64,000 bases of DNA, taken from Nitrincola sp048264025 (GTDB taxonomy: Bacteria; Pseudomonadota; Gammaproteobacteria; Pseudomonadales; Balneatricaceae). The notes below the pieces were generated by a model. The model was not told the origin of the DNA. It did not search any database and saw only the letters and a list, made by a program, of their open reading frames with translations. The stretch lies in contig NZ_JBLXDN010000017.1 of the NCBI RefSeq assembly GCF_048264025.1, positions 22,016 to 86,015 on the forward strand, written 5' to 3'. Shown here one piece after another: positions 34,605 through 43,275 of the stretch. Both the position numbers and the translations under genes were made by a program. The stretch's first letter is position 1, and each line of letters begins with the position of its first letter.

Positions 34605-35507
34605 TCAAACAACAGCTGCTTTTGCGGTGTTTCTCGACGCGGTTCTTTTAATAAACATCACCGCATTGCCGATCAAAATCATGACCAGACCGGCCAAGGC
34701 TGAGAGGGTCCAGACATATCCTTCATAAAAGGTTGAAATACCGAGGGCGACCAACGGAAACAGCAAGGTGGTATAGGCGGCTGGTCCAGCCCCTATGCGC
34801 CCAACCAAAGCAAAGTAGGCACCAAAACCAATGACCGAGCCAAAAATCGCCAGATAAAATAACGCACCCAGATAACTCACACGAGTATCCAACACGAAGG
34901 GCGTACCGCTGACCAACAAGATGCACAGTAAGGTTAGAGCACCATAACTCATGGCGTAGGCATTGGTGGATAGCAGATCCAGACCTTTGCGCTGGTGACG
35001 CAAACTGATCATATTGCCCAGCGAAAAACCATAGGTACCCAACAAGGCGCATCCCATGCCGAAAAGCACCTCCAGGTTCAGTTGCTCACCACTGAGGTCT
35101 GGCCAGAACAACAGCAACATACCTGACAGGCCCAGGCCATTGGCCAGGTAGATACGTGGGGTAATTGCTACCCGAAAGAACATCGCACTGTTGACCGCGT
35201 TAAACAGCACCGCCATGGAAAACACCACCGAGTTCAGGCCCGAGGTGATGTACTGAGTGGCGGTGTAAAACAATAGAAAGTTAAAGCAAAATACACACAT
35301 ACCCTGCAGCACGCAAAACAGGTGATCCCTGGCGCCAATGCGTCGCAGCCTCCCTGATAGCACCAGACAGATTAGCAATGTCGCACCAGCCAGTGCAAAA
35401 CGGTAGAAAACCGACAAGGCTACAGGAACCTCGCCCAGTTGAAAGGCGATGGCAATCCAGGTAGTGCCCCAAATCAGTACAGTGGTGATATAGAGTATGG
35501 CATTCAT
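34605..35507 (-). CDS. EamA/DMT family transporter
   Basis: A 300-aa inner-membrane protein with ten helices in two EamA repeats; I-W-G-T-T-W-I-A-I-A-F-Q-L-G near the start is a family hallmark. The ATG at 35507 is chosen over the TTG one codon earlier because a GGAG site lies 7 nt before it. Likely an exporter of amino acids or metabolites. It is divergent from an AraC-family regulator. Confidence 0.88.
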   Translation of the reverse strand: MNAILYITTVLIWGTTWIAIAFQLGEVPVALSVFYRFALAGATLLICLVLSGRLRRIGARDHLFCVLQGMCVFCFNFLLFYTATQYITSGLNSVVFSMAVLFNAVNSAMFFRVAITPRIYLANGLGLSGMLLLFWPDLSGEQLNLEVLFGMGCALLGTYGFSLGNMISLRHQRKGLDLLSTNAYAMSYGALTLLCILLVSGTPFVLDTRVSYLGALFYLAIFGSVIGFGAYFALVGRIGAGPAAYTTLLFPLVALGISTFYEGYVWTLSALAGLVMILIGNAVMFIKRTASRNTAKAAVV

Positions 35508-35695
35508 CAAGGCTCTCCGAGCGCTAAGCTAGCAGGTTCATGCAATCATTTTGTCCAGATAGCGACTCAACGGCTTGCAGAATAGCTGTTAACACTTGCA
35601 CATTCTTGCGCTTTTTTATCACGGCAGCGTCTGCACAGCTTGGCAAGAACCGCATTGCTGCTTACTATCCATAGAGATACCTATCAGGAGTCGGC

Positions 35696-36610
35696 ATGTC
35701 ATCTCATTATCAAGTCGTTGAACAAATGCTTATGCATAAAGCAAACCTCAGGGCCACTGGCAGCCTGAGCAATGACATGGGGTTGGCTCGCTGGTACAAC
35801 AGTCACGATCTGATCGAACTGGACTGTCCTAGTCACCACACCCTGAGCCTCTACGTTGCCGAAGGGCTGGAGTGTTATCGACGCACCCAAAATGGCTGGA
35901 AGAATGGCGGAGCTCCGGGACGCTTCTGCCTGATGCCCAAAGGTTTGGAGAGTGCCTGGGATGTACGGGGACCGCTGGAGTTTGTGCATCTGTACTTTAC
36001 CGATCAGCATCTACTCAGTCTGGCGGAGCAGATATGGGATAGATCACCCGCCAGTCTGCAGTTGAATGAGCAGTACTTTGCTGAAGATGCCAGCATTACC
36101 GCACTCTATCAGCAGTTTCTGCTTAGCCTTGACTGGCAAGAACGCAGTCACCAGTTAGCACTTAGCAGCGCCAGTAACCTGTTGCTGATACACCTGCTCC
36201 GGAGCTTTTCCCAGTGCCAATGGCACTTGCCACGCGTAACGGGCGGCCTGGCACCCAGCCTGCTGAAACGCATTCAGGAATATATCGAAACCTATCTGGA
36301 TCAACCCCTGCTGTTGCGCGATCTGGCTGAGCAGGCATGCCTGAGTGAATACCATTTTTCCAGAATGTTCAGCCAAAGCCTCGGCATTGCACCCCATCAA
36401 TATGTTTTACAACGTCGCTTACGGCGTGCCGAACAGTTATTGCAGAACAGCCCGCTTTCGTTGACCGAGATAGCCCAGCAATGTGGTTTCAGTTCATCCA
36501 GCCACTTCTCAAACCGCTTTCGTCAATCAAGAGGTATGCCCCCTTCTCAGCTACGCCAGGCAACTGAGAATAACGATACAAAACTAGTTCCTGACCAGAG
36601 GCCTTTGTAA
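35696..36610 (+). CDS. AraC-family transcriptional regulator
   Basis: A 304-aa regulator: an N-terminal cupin-like ligand-binding domain, then the C-terminal double HTH (about residues 195-295) with L-R-D-L-A-E-Q-A-C-L-S-E-Y-H-F-S-R-M-F and L-T-E-I-A-Q-Q-C-G-F-S-S-S-S-H-F-S-N-R-F. It is divergent from the EamA transporter gene across 188 nt and probably controls it. The ATG at 35696 follows a CAGGAG-type site. Confidence 0.9.
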   Translation: MSSHYQVVEQMLMHKANLRATGSLSNDMGLARWYNSHDLIELDCPSHHTLSLYVAEGLECYRRTQNGWKNGGAPGRFCLMPKGLESAWDVRGPLEFVHLYFTDQHLLSLAEQIWDRSPASLQLNEQYFAEDASITALYQQFLLSLDWQERSHQLALSSASNLLLIHLLRSFSQCQWHLPRVTGGLAPSLLKRIQEYIETYLDQPLLLRDLAEQACLSEYHFSRMFSQSLGIAPHQYVLQRRLRRAEQLLQNSPLSLTEIAQQCGFSSSSHFSNRFRQSRGMPPSQLRQATENNDTKLVPDQRPL

Positions 36611-36700
36611 TGAATTACATCCTTCAACATCAGCAGACGCTCAGTAACACCATCTGGTGCGCATCTGAGTGTGATTAACTGCTCGGGCCAGGCTCTCTCC
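36607..36700 (-). pseudogene. Degraded fragment of an XRE-cupin regulator gene
   Basis: The minus strand shows remnants of the cupin end of the intact regulator at 38943-39494: S-H-S-D-A-H-Q in one frame and G-V-T-E-R-L-L-M-L then K-D-V-I-H in another, with an in-frame stop. DNA words such as GAGTGTGATT and TAATGAAT are shared with the intact gene. Relative to it, about 125 bp inside are deleted and a frameshift separates the two parts. Confidence 0.65.
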
Positions 36701-36856
36701 AAAATAAAGATACCCAGCGGGTCTTTGCGAATACCCTAGCTGGTAGGGCCAGAGTTTCTCGCCATGAAAACGAAACACGTTGTTGTCTTCGGTATTCAGC
36801 ACATCAGAGGCTAAGATAACCTGAATACTCTTTTTAGAGAGTTGCCAAAGATTTTG
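36641..36856 (-). other. Unrecognised open stretch, probable gene remnant
   Basis: A stop-to-stop frame of 71 codons with no good start codon or ribosome site. The middle reads I-Q-V-I-L-A-S-D-V-L-N-T-E-D-N-N-V and W-P-Y-Q-L-G-Y, which looks protein-like, but I cannot name a family. Its end runs into the XRE-cupin fragment in a different frame, so it is more likely a fusion of gene debris than a gene. The remainder to 37020 shows nothing recognisable. Confidence 0.3.
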
Positions 36857-37020
36857 CTATAGGAATCAATCATCATTTGTATTGTTCAAATGTGCTCCAA
36901 AAAGCACTGTAAGATAGAGTAGATGCGTAAAACACCGCAAGCTATAAAAACCAATAGAAATGGAACTTCTTTGTCTAGGATGTTCTCAATAATTAAAAGA
37001 AACACAGGAGTTTGATACGA

Positions 37021-38931
37021 GTGCACGAGGCTATTACTCTATTAGCTGGGCCAATTCTAAGGCGCACGACACCATCAGAGGTGGTATTCTGGTGGGTCAC
37101 AGATGCGCCAGCCGAGCCCAGCCTAAATCTTATTCCTCTGACACCTGATTCGAACACGGCAATAGCTGTTGACTGCACTCTAGCGCATCAACAAATGCAA
37201 GCCGGTGACTCCCTGTATATTCATTTATTGAAAGTCACGCCGGCTCGCGAATTACCAACTGACAAAGAAATTGAGTATGACTTGCGTCTGAATGGTTTAG
37301 GCTGGAATCACTGGGCAGAAGATCTGGTTTATCCCGGCCATAAAAAACCATTCTTTGTGATAAAGCCAAAACTGAGCCATATCTTGCATGGTTCTTGTCG
37401 AAAACCCCACCATGACTCTGGTGATGGATTAGTGCGTGTAGACACTCTGTTAGCATCCACGCCCACCGAAGAATGGCCGAGTTTACTGATCATGAACGGT
37501 GATCAAATCTATGCCGATGATGTTGCCGGACCCATGCTCTGGGCTATACATCATTTAATCCCACATTTGGGAATGCATGATGAAACCTTACCTTGTGTAG
37601 ACGTTAAACAAGCCTCACGTCTGCACAATGATACCCCTTGCTATTATTATCGAGAATCATTACTGCCAAATACCGAAGCCAGCCAAAAAATGTTATCGCA
37701 AGTTTTTGGCGGTGCTCGCAAGCCAGTTTTCACCTCTGCTTCTGCACATAACCACTTGATATCCATAGCAGAAATTCTTGCGATGTATCTACTGGTGTGG
37801 TCGCCGGAAGGCTGGAAAAAACTAAATAATGACACACAAAAAGCACTTCCGAATGGCTTAAGTGCAACTGAAGAAGAGCAATTTCGTCGAGAACGGCGAG
37901 TGCTAGAGGGTTTTATTCGCTCTTTACCTCAGATTCGACGTGCCATGGCCCATCTGCCGGTCGCCATGATTTTCGATGATCATGATGTCACTGATGACTG
38001 GAATCTAACCGCTGAATGGGAACAGACCGCCTATGGCCACCCATTTTCAGCGCGCATTATAGGTAATGCTCTTTTAGGCTATCTACTCTGTCAGGGCTGG
38101 GGTAACGCTCCAGAACACTTCTCTGATGAGTTAATGGATCGCGTACAGCATGCCCTGCAAAAACCCGGATCAGAGCAACATGACCAAGTGTTACAGGAAT
38201 TATTAAAATTTTCGCAATGGCATTACCTTTGGCCAACAAGCCCTACGCTATTGGTTCTCGATACCCGTACCCATCGCTGGCGCTCGGAAGAGTCCCTGGC
38301 TAAACCGTCTGGCCTGATGGACTGGGAAGCATTAACAGACTTACAACAACACCTGATGAACCTGGATGCCGTTGTGCTAGTCTCTCCGGCACCAATGTTT
38401 GGCGTTAAGTTAATCGAGAATATTCAACGCGTTTTCACCTGGTTTGGAAAACCCTTGCTGGTTGATGCGGAAAACTGGATGGCTCATCCGGGGGCTGCAT
38501 CTACATTATTGAATATGTTTCGACATGCCAAAACACCCAAACATTTCATTATATTATCCGGTGATGTGCATTATTCATTTGTTTATAAAGTACAATTACG
38601 CGGTATCAACTGCCGGCCTGATGTTTGGCAAATTACCAGCAGCGGTATCAAAAACGAATTTCCCAAACGCCTGTTAGATGTGTTTGATCGCTTAAATCGC
38701 TGGCTATACTCACCAAAATCGCCACTGAACTGGTTCACCCGACGTCGCCGTATGCGCGTCATACCGCATAAACCGGATCATGCCGATAAAGGTGAAAGGC
38801 TGCTTAACGCATCCGGCGTGGGATTAGTATCGCTCAATGATGATGGCTCGCCGAAGGCTGTCACTCAGCTATGTGCAGACGGCCGGGATGTGTACTTTAA
38901 GCTTTCGGAAAGTGATGCTCGCTGGGATTAA
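37021..38931 (+). CDS. PhoD-like alkaline phosphatase/phosphodiesterase family protein
   Basis: A 636-aa metallophosphatase-like protein. An N-terminal beta-sandwich domain is followed by the PhoD-type core with L-H-G-S-C-R-K, M-N-G-D-Q-I-Y-A-D-D-V-A-G-P, I-F-D-D-H-D-V-T-D-D-W-N and I-I-L-S-G-D-V-H-Y-S-F, the metal-ligand segments. No signal peptide is seen, unlike secreted PhoD, so it is probably cytosolic. The GTG at 37021 lies 10 nt from AGGAG and is preferred to the TTG at 37012, which is too close. The style is AT-richer than the neighbours, and it is bracketed by XRE-cupin sequences. Confidence 0.85.
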   Translation: MHEAITLLAGPILRRTTPSEVVFWWVTDAPAEPSLNLIPLTPDSNTAIAVDCTLAHQQMQAGDSLYIHLLKVTPARELPTDKEIEYDLRLNGLGWNHWAEDLVYPGHKKPFFVIKPKLSHILHGSCRKPHHDSGDGLVRVDTLLASTPTEEWPSLLIMNGDQIYADDVAGPMLWAIHHLIPHLGMHDETLPCVDVKQASRLHNDTPCYYYRESLLPNTEASQKMLSQVFGGARKPVFTSASAHNHLISIAEILAMYLLVWSPEGWKKLNNDTQKALPNGLSATEEEQFRRERRVLEGFIRSLPQIRRAMAHLPVAMIFDDHDVTDDWNLTAEWEQTAYGHPFSARIIGNALLGYLLCQGWGNAPEHFSDELMDRVQHALQKPGSEQHDQVLQELLKFSQWHYLWPTSPTLLVLDTRTHRWRSEESLAKPSGLMDWEALTDLQQHLMNLDAVVLVSPAPMFGVKLIENIQRVFTWFGKPLLVDAENWMAHPGAASTLLNMFRHAKTPKHFIILSGDVHYSFVYKVQLRGINCRPDVWQITSSGIKNEFPKRLLDVFDRLNRWLYSPKSPLNWFTRRRRMRVIPHKPDHADKGERLLNASGVGLVSLNDDGSPKAVTQLCADGRDVYFKLSESDARWD

Positions 38932-38942
38932 CTCGACCCTCG

Positions 38943-39494
38943 TCACGCATAATGAATCACATCCTGAAACACCAAAACATCCATCCCGGAATTGCGATAG
39001 CCATGAGGCTGGTCGGCATCAAAACACACAGTCGCTCCGGCCTGGTAACGCTGCCACTCACCCGCTAGCCACAATTCCAACTCACCTTCCAGCACCAGTA
39101 TACGCTCCGTAACCCCTGCCTGATGTGCATCCGAGTGTGATTCACTGCCAGGTGCCAGTCGTAGCTCCACCCACTCAAAATTAACACTGGGATCAAAGGC
39201 AAAGCGTACCGTCACCTCAATACCCGGGTCAGACTCAAGCGCATGTAAATGCTCACCGTCGGCCAGGGCTAGCGAATTTAAAGATAACCCAGCTACCAGG
39301 CGAGTGAAAGAGACCTGAAAACCGGTGGCAACCTTCCACAGGGTGGCAATGGTCGGACTGGATTCACCGCGTTCTATCTGTCCCAGCATGGCCTTGCTGA
39401 CACCCGTTTGTGCTGCCGCGTGATCCAGACTCCAGCCCAGCGACCGTCTCAATTCGCGCAGACGTTTACCTAATGCCACAGTTACCTTTTCCAT
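38943..39494 (-). CDS. XRE-family HTH regulator with C-terminal cupin domain
   Basis: A 183-aa two-domain repressor. The N-terminal HTH (about residues 8-60) has L-D-H-A-A-A-Q-T-G-V-S-K-A-M-L-G-Q-I-E-R-G-E-S-S-P split across helices 2-4; the C-terminal cupin (about 110-180) has S-E-S-H-S-D-A-H and Q-P-H-G-Y. The frame is open to 39575, but the ATG at 39494 matches the family N-terminus. It is divergent from benE, with two like dyads between them, and probably represses benE and itself. Confidence 0.9.
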   Translation of the reverse strand: MEKVTVALGKRLRELRRSLGWSLDHAAAQTGVSKAMLGQIERGESSPTIATLWKVATGFQVSFTRLVAGLSLNSLALADGEHLHALESDPGIEVTVRFAFDPSVNFEWVELRLAPGSESHSDAHQAGVTERILVLEGELELWLAGEWQRYQAGATVCFDADQPHGYRNSGMDVLVFQDVIHYA

Positions 39495-39520
39495 CCACCC
39501 GCCTGCTATCAAGAATATGA

Positions 39521-39542
39521 TTTGTGCACTATAACGCACAAT
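39521..39542. promoter_or_regulatory. Operator 1 between the XRE-cupin gene and benE
   Basis: TTGTGC-ACTATAAC-GCACAA is an inverted repeat whose CTATAACGCACAA half recurs in operator 2. It probably binds the XRE-cupin protein. Confidence 0.6.
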
Positions 39543-39557
39543 GCTATGCTCGCCAAA

Positions 39558-39579
39558 TAATGCGCTATAACGCACAACC
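39558..39579. promoter_or_regulatory. Operator 2 between the XRE-cupin gene and benE
   Basis: GCGCTATAACGCACAAC repeats operator 1 (GCACTATAACGCACAAT) 37 bp away, i.e. 3.5 helical turns, starting about 35 nt before benE. Confidence 0.6.
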
Positions 39580-39612
39580 AGAACTCATAACCAGAGTTAT
39601 CAGGATCAGACC

Positions 39613-40779
39613 ATGGTACTAATGAAAGACTTTTCGCTATCTTCCCTTACGGCAGGCTTTGTAGCCGTGCTGGTCGGTTACACCAGCTCGGCCGTGATTA
39701 TCTTCCAAGCTGCCGCAGCAGCAGGCGCATCCCAGGCCGAAGTGACCTCCTGGTTTTTCGCCCTGGGTATCGGGATGGGCGTATCGACGCTAGGGTTATC
39801 GCTTTATTATAAAACCCCGATCTTAACAGCCTGGTCTACGCCTGGCGCTGCACTGTTAGTGACCAGTTTACCTGGACTGTCGATGGCAGAAGCGATAGGT
39901 GCATTTATATTTTGCGGTGCTTTGATCACGCTTGCCGGTATTACTGGCTGGTTTGAACGTTTGATGAAGTTTTTACCCCAGGAACTGGCAACTGCGATGC
40001 TGGCAGGTGTGCTATTGCAGTTTGGATTAGCTGCATTTAAGTCCGCCGAGACTCACTTGATCTTAGTTATCAGCATGTTCCTTCTGTATTTAATCGGTAA
40101 ACGGTTTTTGCCCCGTTATGCGATCTTAATCGTCTTAATGGGGGCGGTGGCGATGGTGTCCTGGATGGGGGGATTTAATCTGGACACACTGGCTTTTCAG
40201 TTTGCCATCCCTGTTTTTACCGCGCCGTCATTTTCATTTGCCGCGCTCATCGGTGTCGGGATTCCACTATTTATCGTTACCATGGCCTCTCAAAATATGC
40301 CCGGCATTGCAGTGATTAAGGCCTCAGGTTACAACCCACCTTTATCACCCATCATCACCTGGACAGGTATCACCACCCTGTTACTGGCTCCACTGGGTGC
40401 ATTTGCCCTCAATTTAGCCGCGATCACGGCGGCTATTTGTATGAGTGAAGAAGCTCATGCTGATAAGCAGCGCCGTTACACCGCGGCCGTAGCCGCCAGT
40501 ATTTTCTATATTTTAAGCGGCTTGCTGGCGGCCTCAGTGGCCACCTTAATGTTTGCCTTTCCGCAAGCACTGGTGCTGACACTGGCAGGATTGGCACTGT
40601 TATCAACCATCGGTAATAGCCTGGCTGTCGCGTTAGGGAACACAGAGGGCCGAGAAGCGGCTTTAATTACTTTTCTGGCCACCGCATCGGGGATGACGTT
40701 ATTTGGTATTGGCAGTGCTTTCTGGGGTCTGCTGGCCGGCATGCTGGCCTGGCATTTGATGCGCAGGCCAGCGTCTTAA
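39613..40779 (+). CDS. benE: BenE family benzoate/H+ symporter-like transporter
   Basis: A 388-aa membrane protein with about 12 helices. BenE landmarks are G-F-V-A-V-L-V-G-Y-T-S-S-A-V-I-I-F-Q, W-S-T-P-G-A-A-L-L and F-I-V-T-M-A-S-Q-N-M-P-G-I-A-V. BenE members import benzoate-like compounds with protons, but the substrate may differ here since it lies next to the allantoin operon and no benzoate genes are near. A second ATG three codons in is possible. Its stop overlaps the puuE stop tail-to-tail. Confidence 0.88.
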   Translation: MVLMKDFSLSSLTAGFVAVLVGYTSSAVIIFQAAAAAGASQAEVTSWFFALGIGMGVSTLGLSLYYKTPILTAWSTPGAALLVTSLPGLSMAEAIGAFIFCGALITLAGITGWFERLMKFLPQELATAMLAGVLLQFGLAAFKSAETHLILVISMFLLYLIGKRFLPRYAILIVLMGAVAMVSWMGGFNLDTLAFQFAIPVFTAPSFSFAALIGVGIPLFIVTMASQNMPGIAVIKASGYNPPLSPIITWTGITTLLLAPLGAFALNLAAITAAICMSEEAHADKQRRYTAAVAASIFYILSGLLAASVATLMFAFPQALVLTLAGLALLSTIGNSLAVALGNTEGREAALITFLATASGMTLFGIGSAFWGLLAGMLAWHLMRRPAS

Positions 40780-41702
40780 GGCGCGGGGTGTTCAGCTATC
40801 CAGTGACGGGCAATATCTTCTCGCCGGGTAATCCACACATCGTCATGTTGCTGCACATAATCGAGAAAACGCTGCAAAGCGCGGAAGCGGCCGGGACGAC
40901 CGATTAAACGACAGTGTAAACCCACCGACATCATTTTCGGTGCGTCAGCGCCTTCAGCGTAGAGCACATCAAAGCTGTCACGCAGATACGTGAAGAAATC
41001 ATCGCCATCAGCAAAACCTGTAGGTGATGAAAAACGCATATCGTTACAGTCCAGCGTATAAGGGATCACCAGGTGTGACTTGCTTTCCCCTTCGGCTGTG
41101 TCCACCTGAGTCCAGAAAGGCAAGTCATCGCCGTAATAATCAGAGTCGTACAAAAAACCTCCCTGCTCCACCACCAGTCGCCGGGTATTGGGTGAATCAC
41201 GACCTGTGTACCAACCCAATGGTGCCTTACCGGTCAGGGACTTGAATAGCTGGATCGCTTCCTGAAGATGGGCACGCTCTTTGGCTTCTGGCATCTCCTG
41301 ATAATGTATCCAACGCAAACCATGACAGCAGATATCATGCCCCAGCCGCTGGAACTCATCACACAGATCGGGATGACGTACCAATGCCATAGCAACCCCA
41401 AAAATAGTCATGGGCAGCTCACGGCGCTCAAACTCACGCAGTATCCGCCAGACACCCGCCCGTGATCCGTATTCATAGATGGATTCCATGCTCAGATGCC
41501 GATCAGGGTAAGGTGCAGCACCGGCAATCTCAGACAAGAAGGTTTCCGCATGGGCATCGCCATGCAGCACCGACATTTCGCCACCTTCCTCATAGTTGAG
41601 GACAAAATTCAGTGCCAGCCGGGCATTACCTGGCCAGCGCGGATCGGGGGGATTAGCGCCGTAGCCAATCAGGTCGCGGGGATACTTGGCATTATGTTGC
41701 AT
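40776..41702 (-). CDS. puuE: Allantoinase PuuE (polysaccharide-deacetylase-like)
   Basis: A 308-aa metal-independent allantoinase of the NodB fold, opening allantoin to allantoate. It begins Y-P-R-D-L-I-G-Y-G and contains L-N-F-V-L-N-Y-E-E-G-G-E, E-Y-G-S-R-A-G-V-W-R, I-C-C-H-G-L-R-W and G-W-Y-T-G-R-D-S-P-N-T-R, all typical of PuuE. It is the last gene of the operon alc-allA-puuE. Confidence 0.95.
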   Translation of the reverse strand: MQHNAKYPRDLIGYGANPPDPRWPGNARLALNFVLNYEEGGEMSVLHGDAHAETFLSEIAGAAPYPDRHLSMESIYEYGSRAGVWRILREFERRELPMTIFGVAMALVRHPDLCDEFQRLGHDICCHGLRWIHYQEMPEAKERAHLQEAIQLFKSLTGKAPLGWYTGRDSPNTRRLVVEQGGFLYDSDYYGDDLPFWTQVDTAEGESKSHLVIPYTLDCNDMRFSSPTGFADGDDFFTYLRDSFDVLYAEGADAPKMMSVGLHCRLIGRPGRFRALQRFLDYVQQHDDVWITRREDIARHWIAEHPAP

Positions 41703-41731
41703 ACTTCTGTCCTATCCTATCCTGTCCAGTT

Positions 41732-42238
41732 TCAAGGCAAATCAACCCAGTGGAGCTGGTCGGCCGCAAAGGTATATTCGTCACAATTGGCGAGCTGCCC
41801 ACTGCGATCCACTACCAACAATTCATCGCCATCCACACAGGCAATCAATGGATGATGCCAGACACCGGCCGCATAGTTGACGCCCTGAGAGCCGTCACTG
41901 ATAAACAGGTGCATCTGCTGTGGATCAGGTTGATCACCCGGCAGTGCCACTACGATCAGAAACGGATGGCCCTTAAGCGGGATAAATGCCTGAGATCCCA
42001 GCGGGTGGCGTTCCAGCATGCGAATCGTTAGAGGGAGCTGATCGGCCAGAGGCTTGCGAAATACACTGATAATCGCCTGGCCATCCGCTGGCCCCGTTTC
42101 GACCTGTGCCATTTGGTGATAGCGTTCGGTGCTACCGCCATTGATCAGAAAATGGCTGTGCTGGGTGCGATCAATCACCTGCCCAAAGGGGGCAAAGTTT
42201 TCAACCGTCAAAGGTGTCGGTTGCAGTTGAATCGCCAT
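41732..42238 (-). CDS. allA: Ureidoglycolate lyase AllA
   Basis: A 168-aa cupin-fold enzyme that splits ureidoglycolate into glyoxylate and urea. Family features are P-L-T-V-E-N-F-A-P-F-G-Q-V-I, L-E-R-H-P-L-G-S-Q-A-F-I-P-L and A-G-V-W-H-H-P-L-I-A, with the expected active-site region. Starts 2 nt after alc. Confidence 0.95.
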   Translation of the reverse strand: MAIQLQPTPLTVENFAPFGQVIDRTQHSHFLINGGSTERYHQMAQVETGPADGQAIISVFRKPLADQLPLTIRMLERHPLGSQAFIPLKGHPFLIVVALPGDQPDPQQMHLFISDGSQGVNYAAGVWHHPLIACVDGDELLVVDRSGQLANCDEYTFAADQLHWVDLP

Positions 42239-42240
42239 AC

Positions 42241-43245
42241 TTATCGCCTCACTATATGCCCTAACAGGCGTAATCGGCTGACACCACCATCAGGAAAGAT
42301 GTTCAAGCGTACATGGGTGATGGGCCCGAGATCCTGTAATTCTGCCTCAAAAAAATGCTCCTGATGCATTTCCAGCTTGTGTGAGGGCAGCAGCTCTTTC
42401 CAGTACAGGCTCTGCGTCTCAATCTGGCTTTCAGTGCCCCCTTTGACATAAGCGGCCTGAATCGAACAGCTATCCGGATAGTTACCCTTAAAATGTAGCG
42501 TATCGACGATCAGCTTTTCCACTACACCCGGATGCCCCAGCGACAGGATCACCCAATCATAGCCCGGGGTGCGTCGGCGCGCGGTTTCCCAGCCATCACC
42601 CATATTAATACCACGACCTGGGTTAATCAGGTTACTGATACTACCGTAGTGCTCATCAGAACAGGCCAGAGCGCGACCACCATTCAATACCGACACCAGA
42701 TCCAACTGCTCGGTTTCGCTAACGGCGGACCAGTCTCGATACGGAATGCCATACACCCGCAGGCGTGCGATACCACCATCCGGATAGATATTCAGGCGCA
42801 GATGGGTCCAGGCTTGATCGTTAAGCGTGGTGGCATGCAGATGATGACTGTTACCCTGAAGATCAACAGAGGCTAGAATCTGGGTCCAGCGCGTTTGCTC
42901 ATCGGGATCACCGCTTTCACAGAAACAGGCCTCCAGTGAGGCCGAGGGTGGATAATTTCCGGTGAAGTAGGTGGTATCGATATCCACGCCCTGAACATAC
43001 CCAGGTACGCCCAGGCGAATGACCGCATAGTCATAGCCTTCAAAACGCTTACGGCGACTCTCCCAGCCATCCATCCACTTGCCATTATCATCAAATACCC
43101 CCTCTTTCCACACAGGTGGCTCGGGCTGCAACATCCGGTTCACATCGGCAAACCAGTCATCGGTGACAAAAACAGCCCGGGTACCCAAACGGGCATCGGC
43201 CAGGTTAATACTGCGTTTATAGGGATTATTGTCTGTAACTTGCAT
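42241..43245 (-). CDS. alc: Allantoicase
   Basis: A 334-aa enzyme hydrolysing allantoate to ureidoglycolate and urea. Two tandem jelly-roll repeats are visible: D-G-W-E-S-R-R-K-R-F-E-G-Y-D-Y-A and D-G-W-E-T-A-R-R-R-T-P-G-Y-D-W-V, each followed by L-G-x-P-G and by L-N-I-Y/F-P-D-G-G-I/V-x-R-L-R. First enzyme gene of the operon, 30 nt after the RpiR-type regulator gene. Confidence 0.97.
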   Translation of the reverse strand: MQVTDNNPYKRSINLADARLGTRAVFVTDDWFADVNRMLQPEPPVWKEGVFDDNGKWMDGWESRRKRFEGYDYAVIRLGVPGYVQGVDIDTTYFTGNYPPSASLEACFCESGDPDEQTRWTQILASVDLQGNSHHLHATTLNDQAWTHLRLNIYPDGGIARLRVYGIPYRDWSAVSETEQLDLVSVLNGGRALACSDEHYGSISNLINPGRGINMGDGWETARRRTPGYDWVILSLGHPGVVEKLIVDTLHFKGNYPDSCSIQAAYVKGGTESQIETQSLYWKELLPSHKLEMHQEHFFEAELQDLGPITHVRLNIFPDGGVSRLRLLGHIVRR

Positions 43246-43275
43246 GATGGACTCTCGGTTATCTTAGGGATTGTC

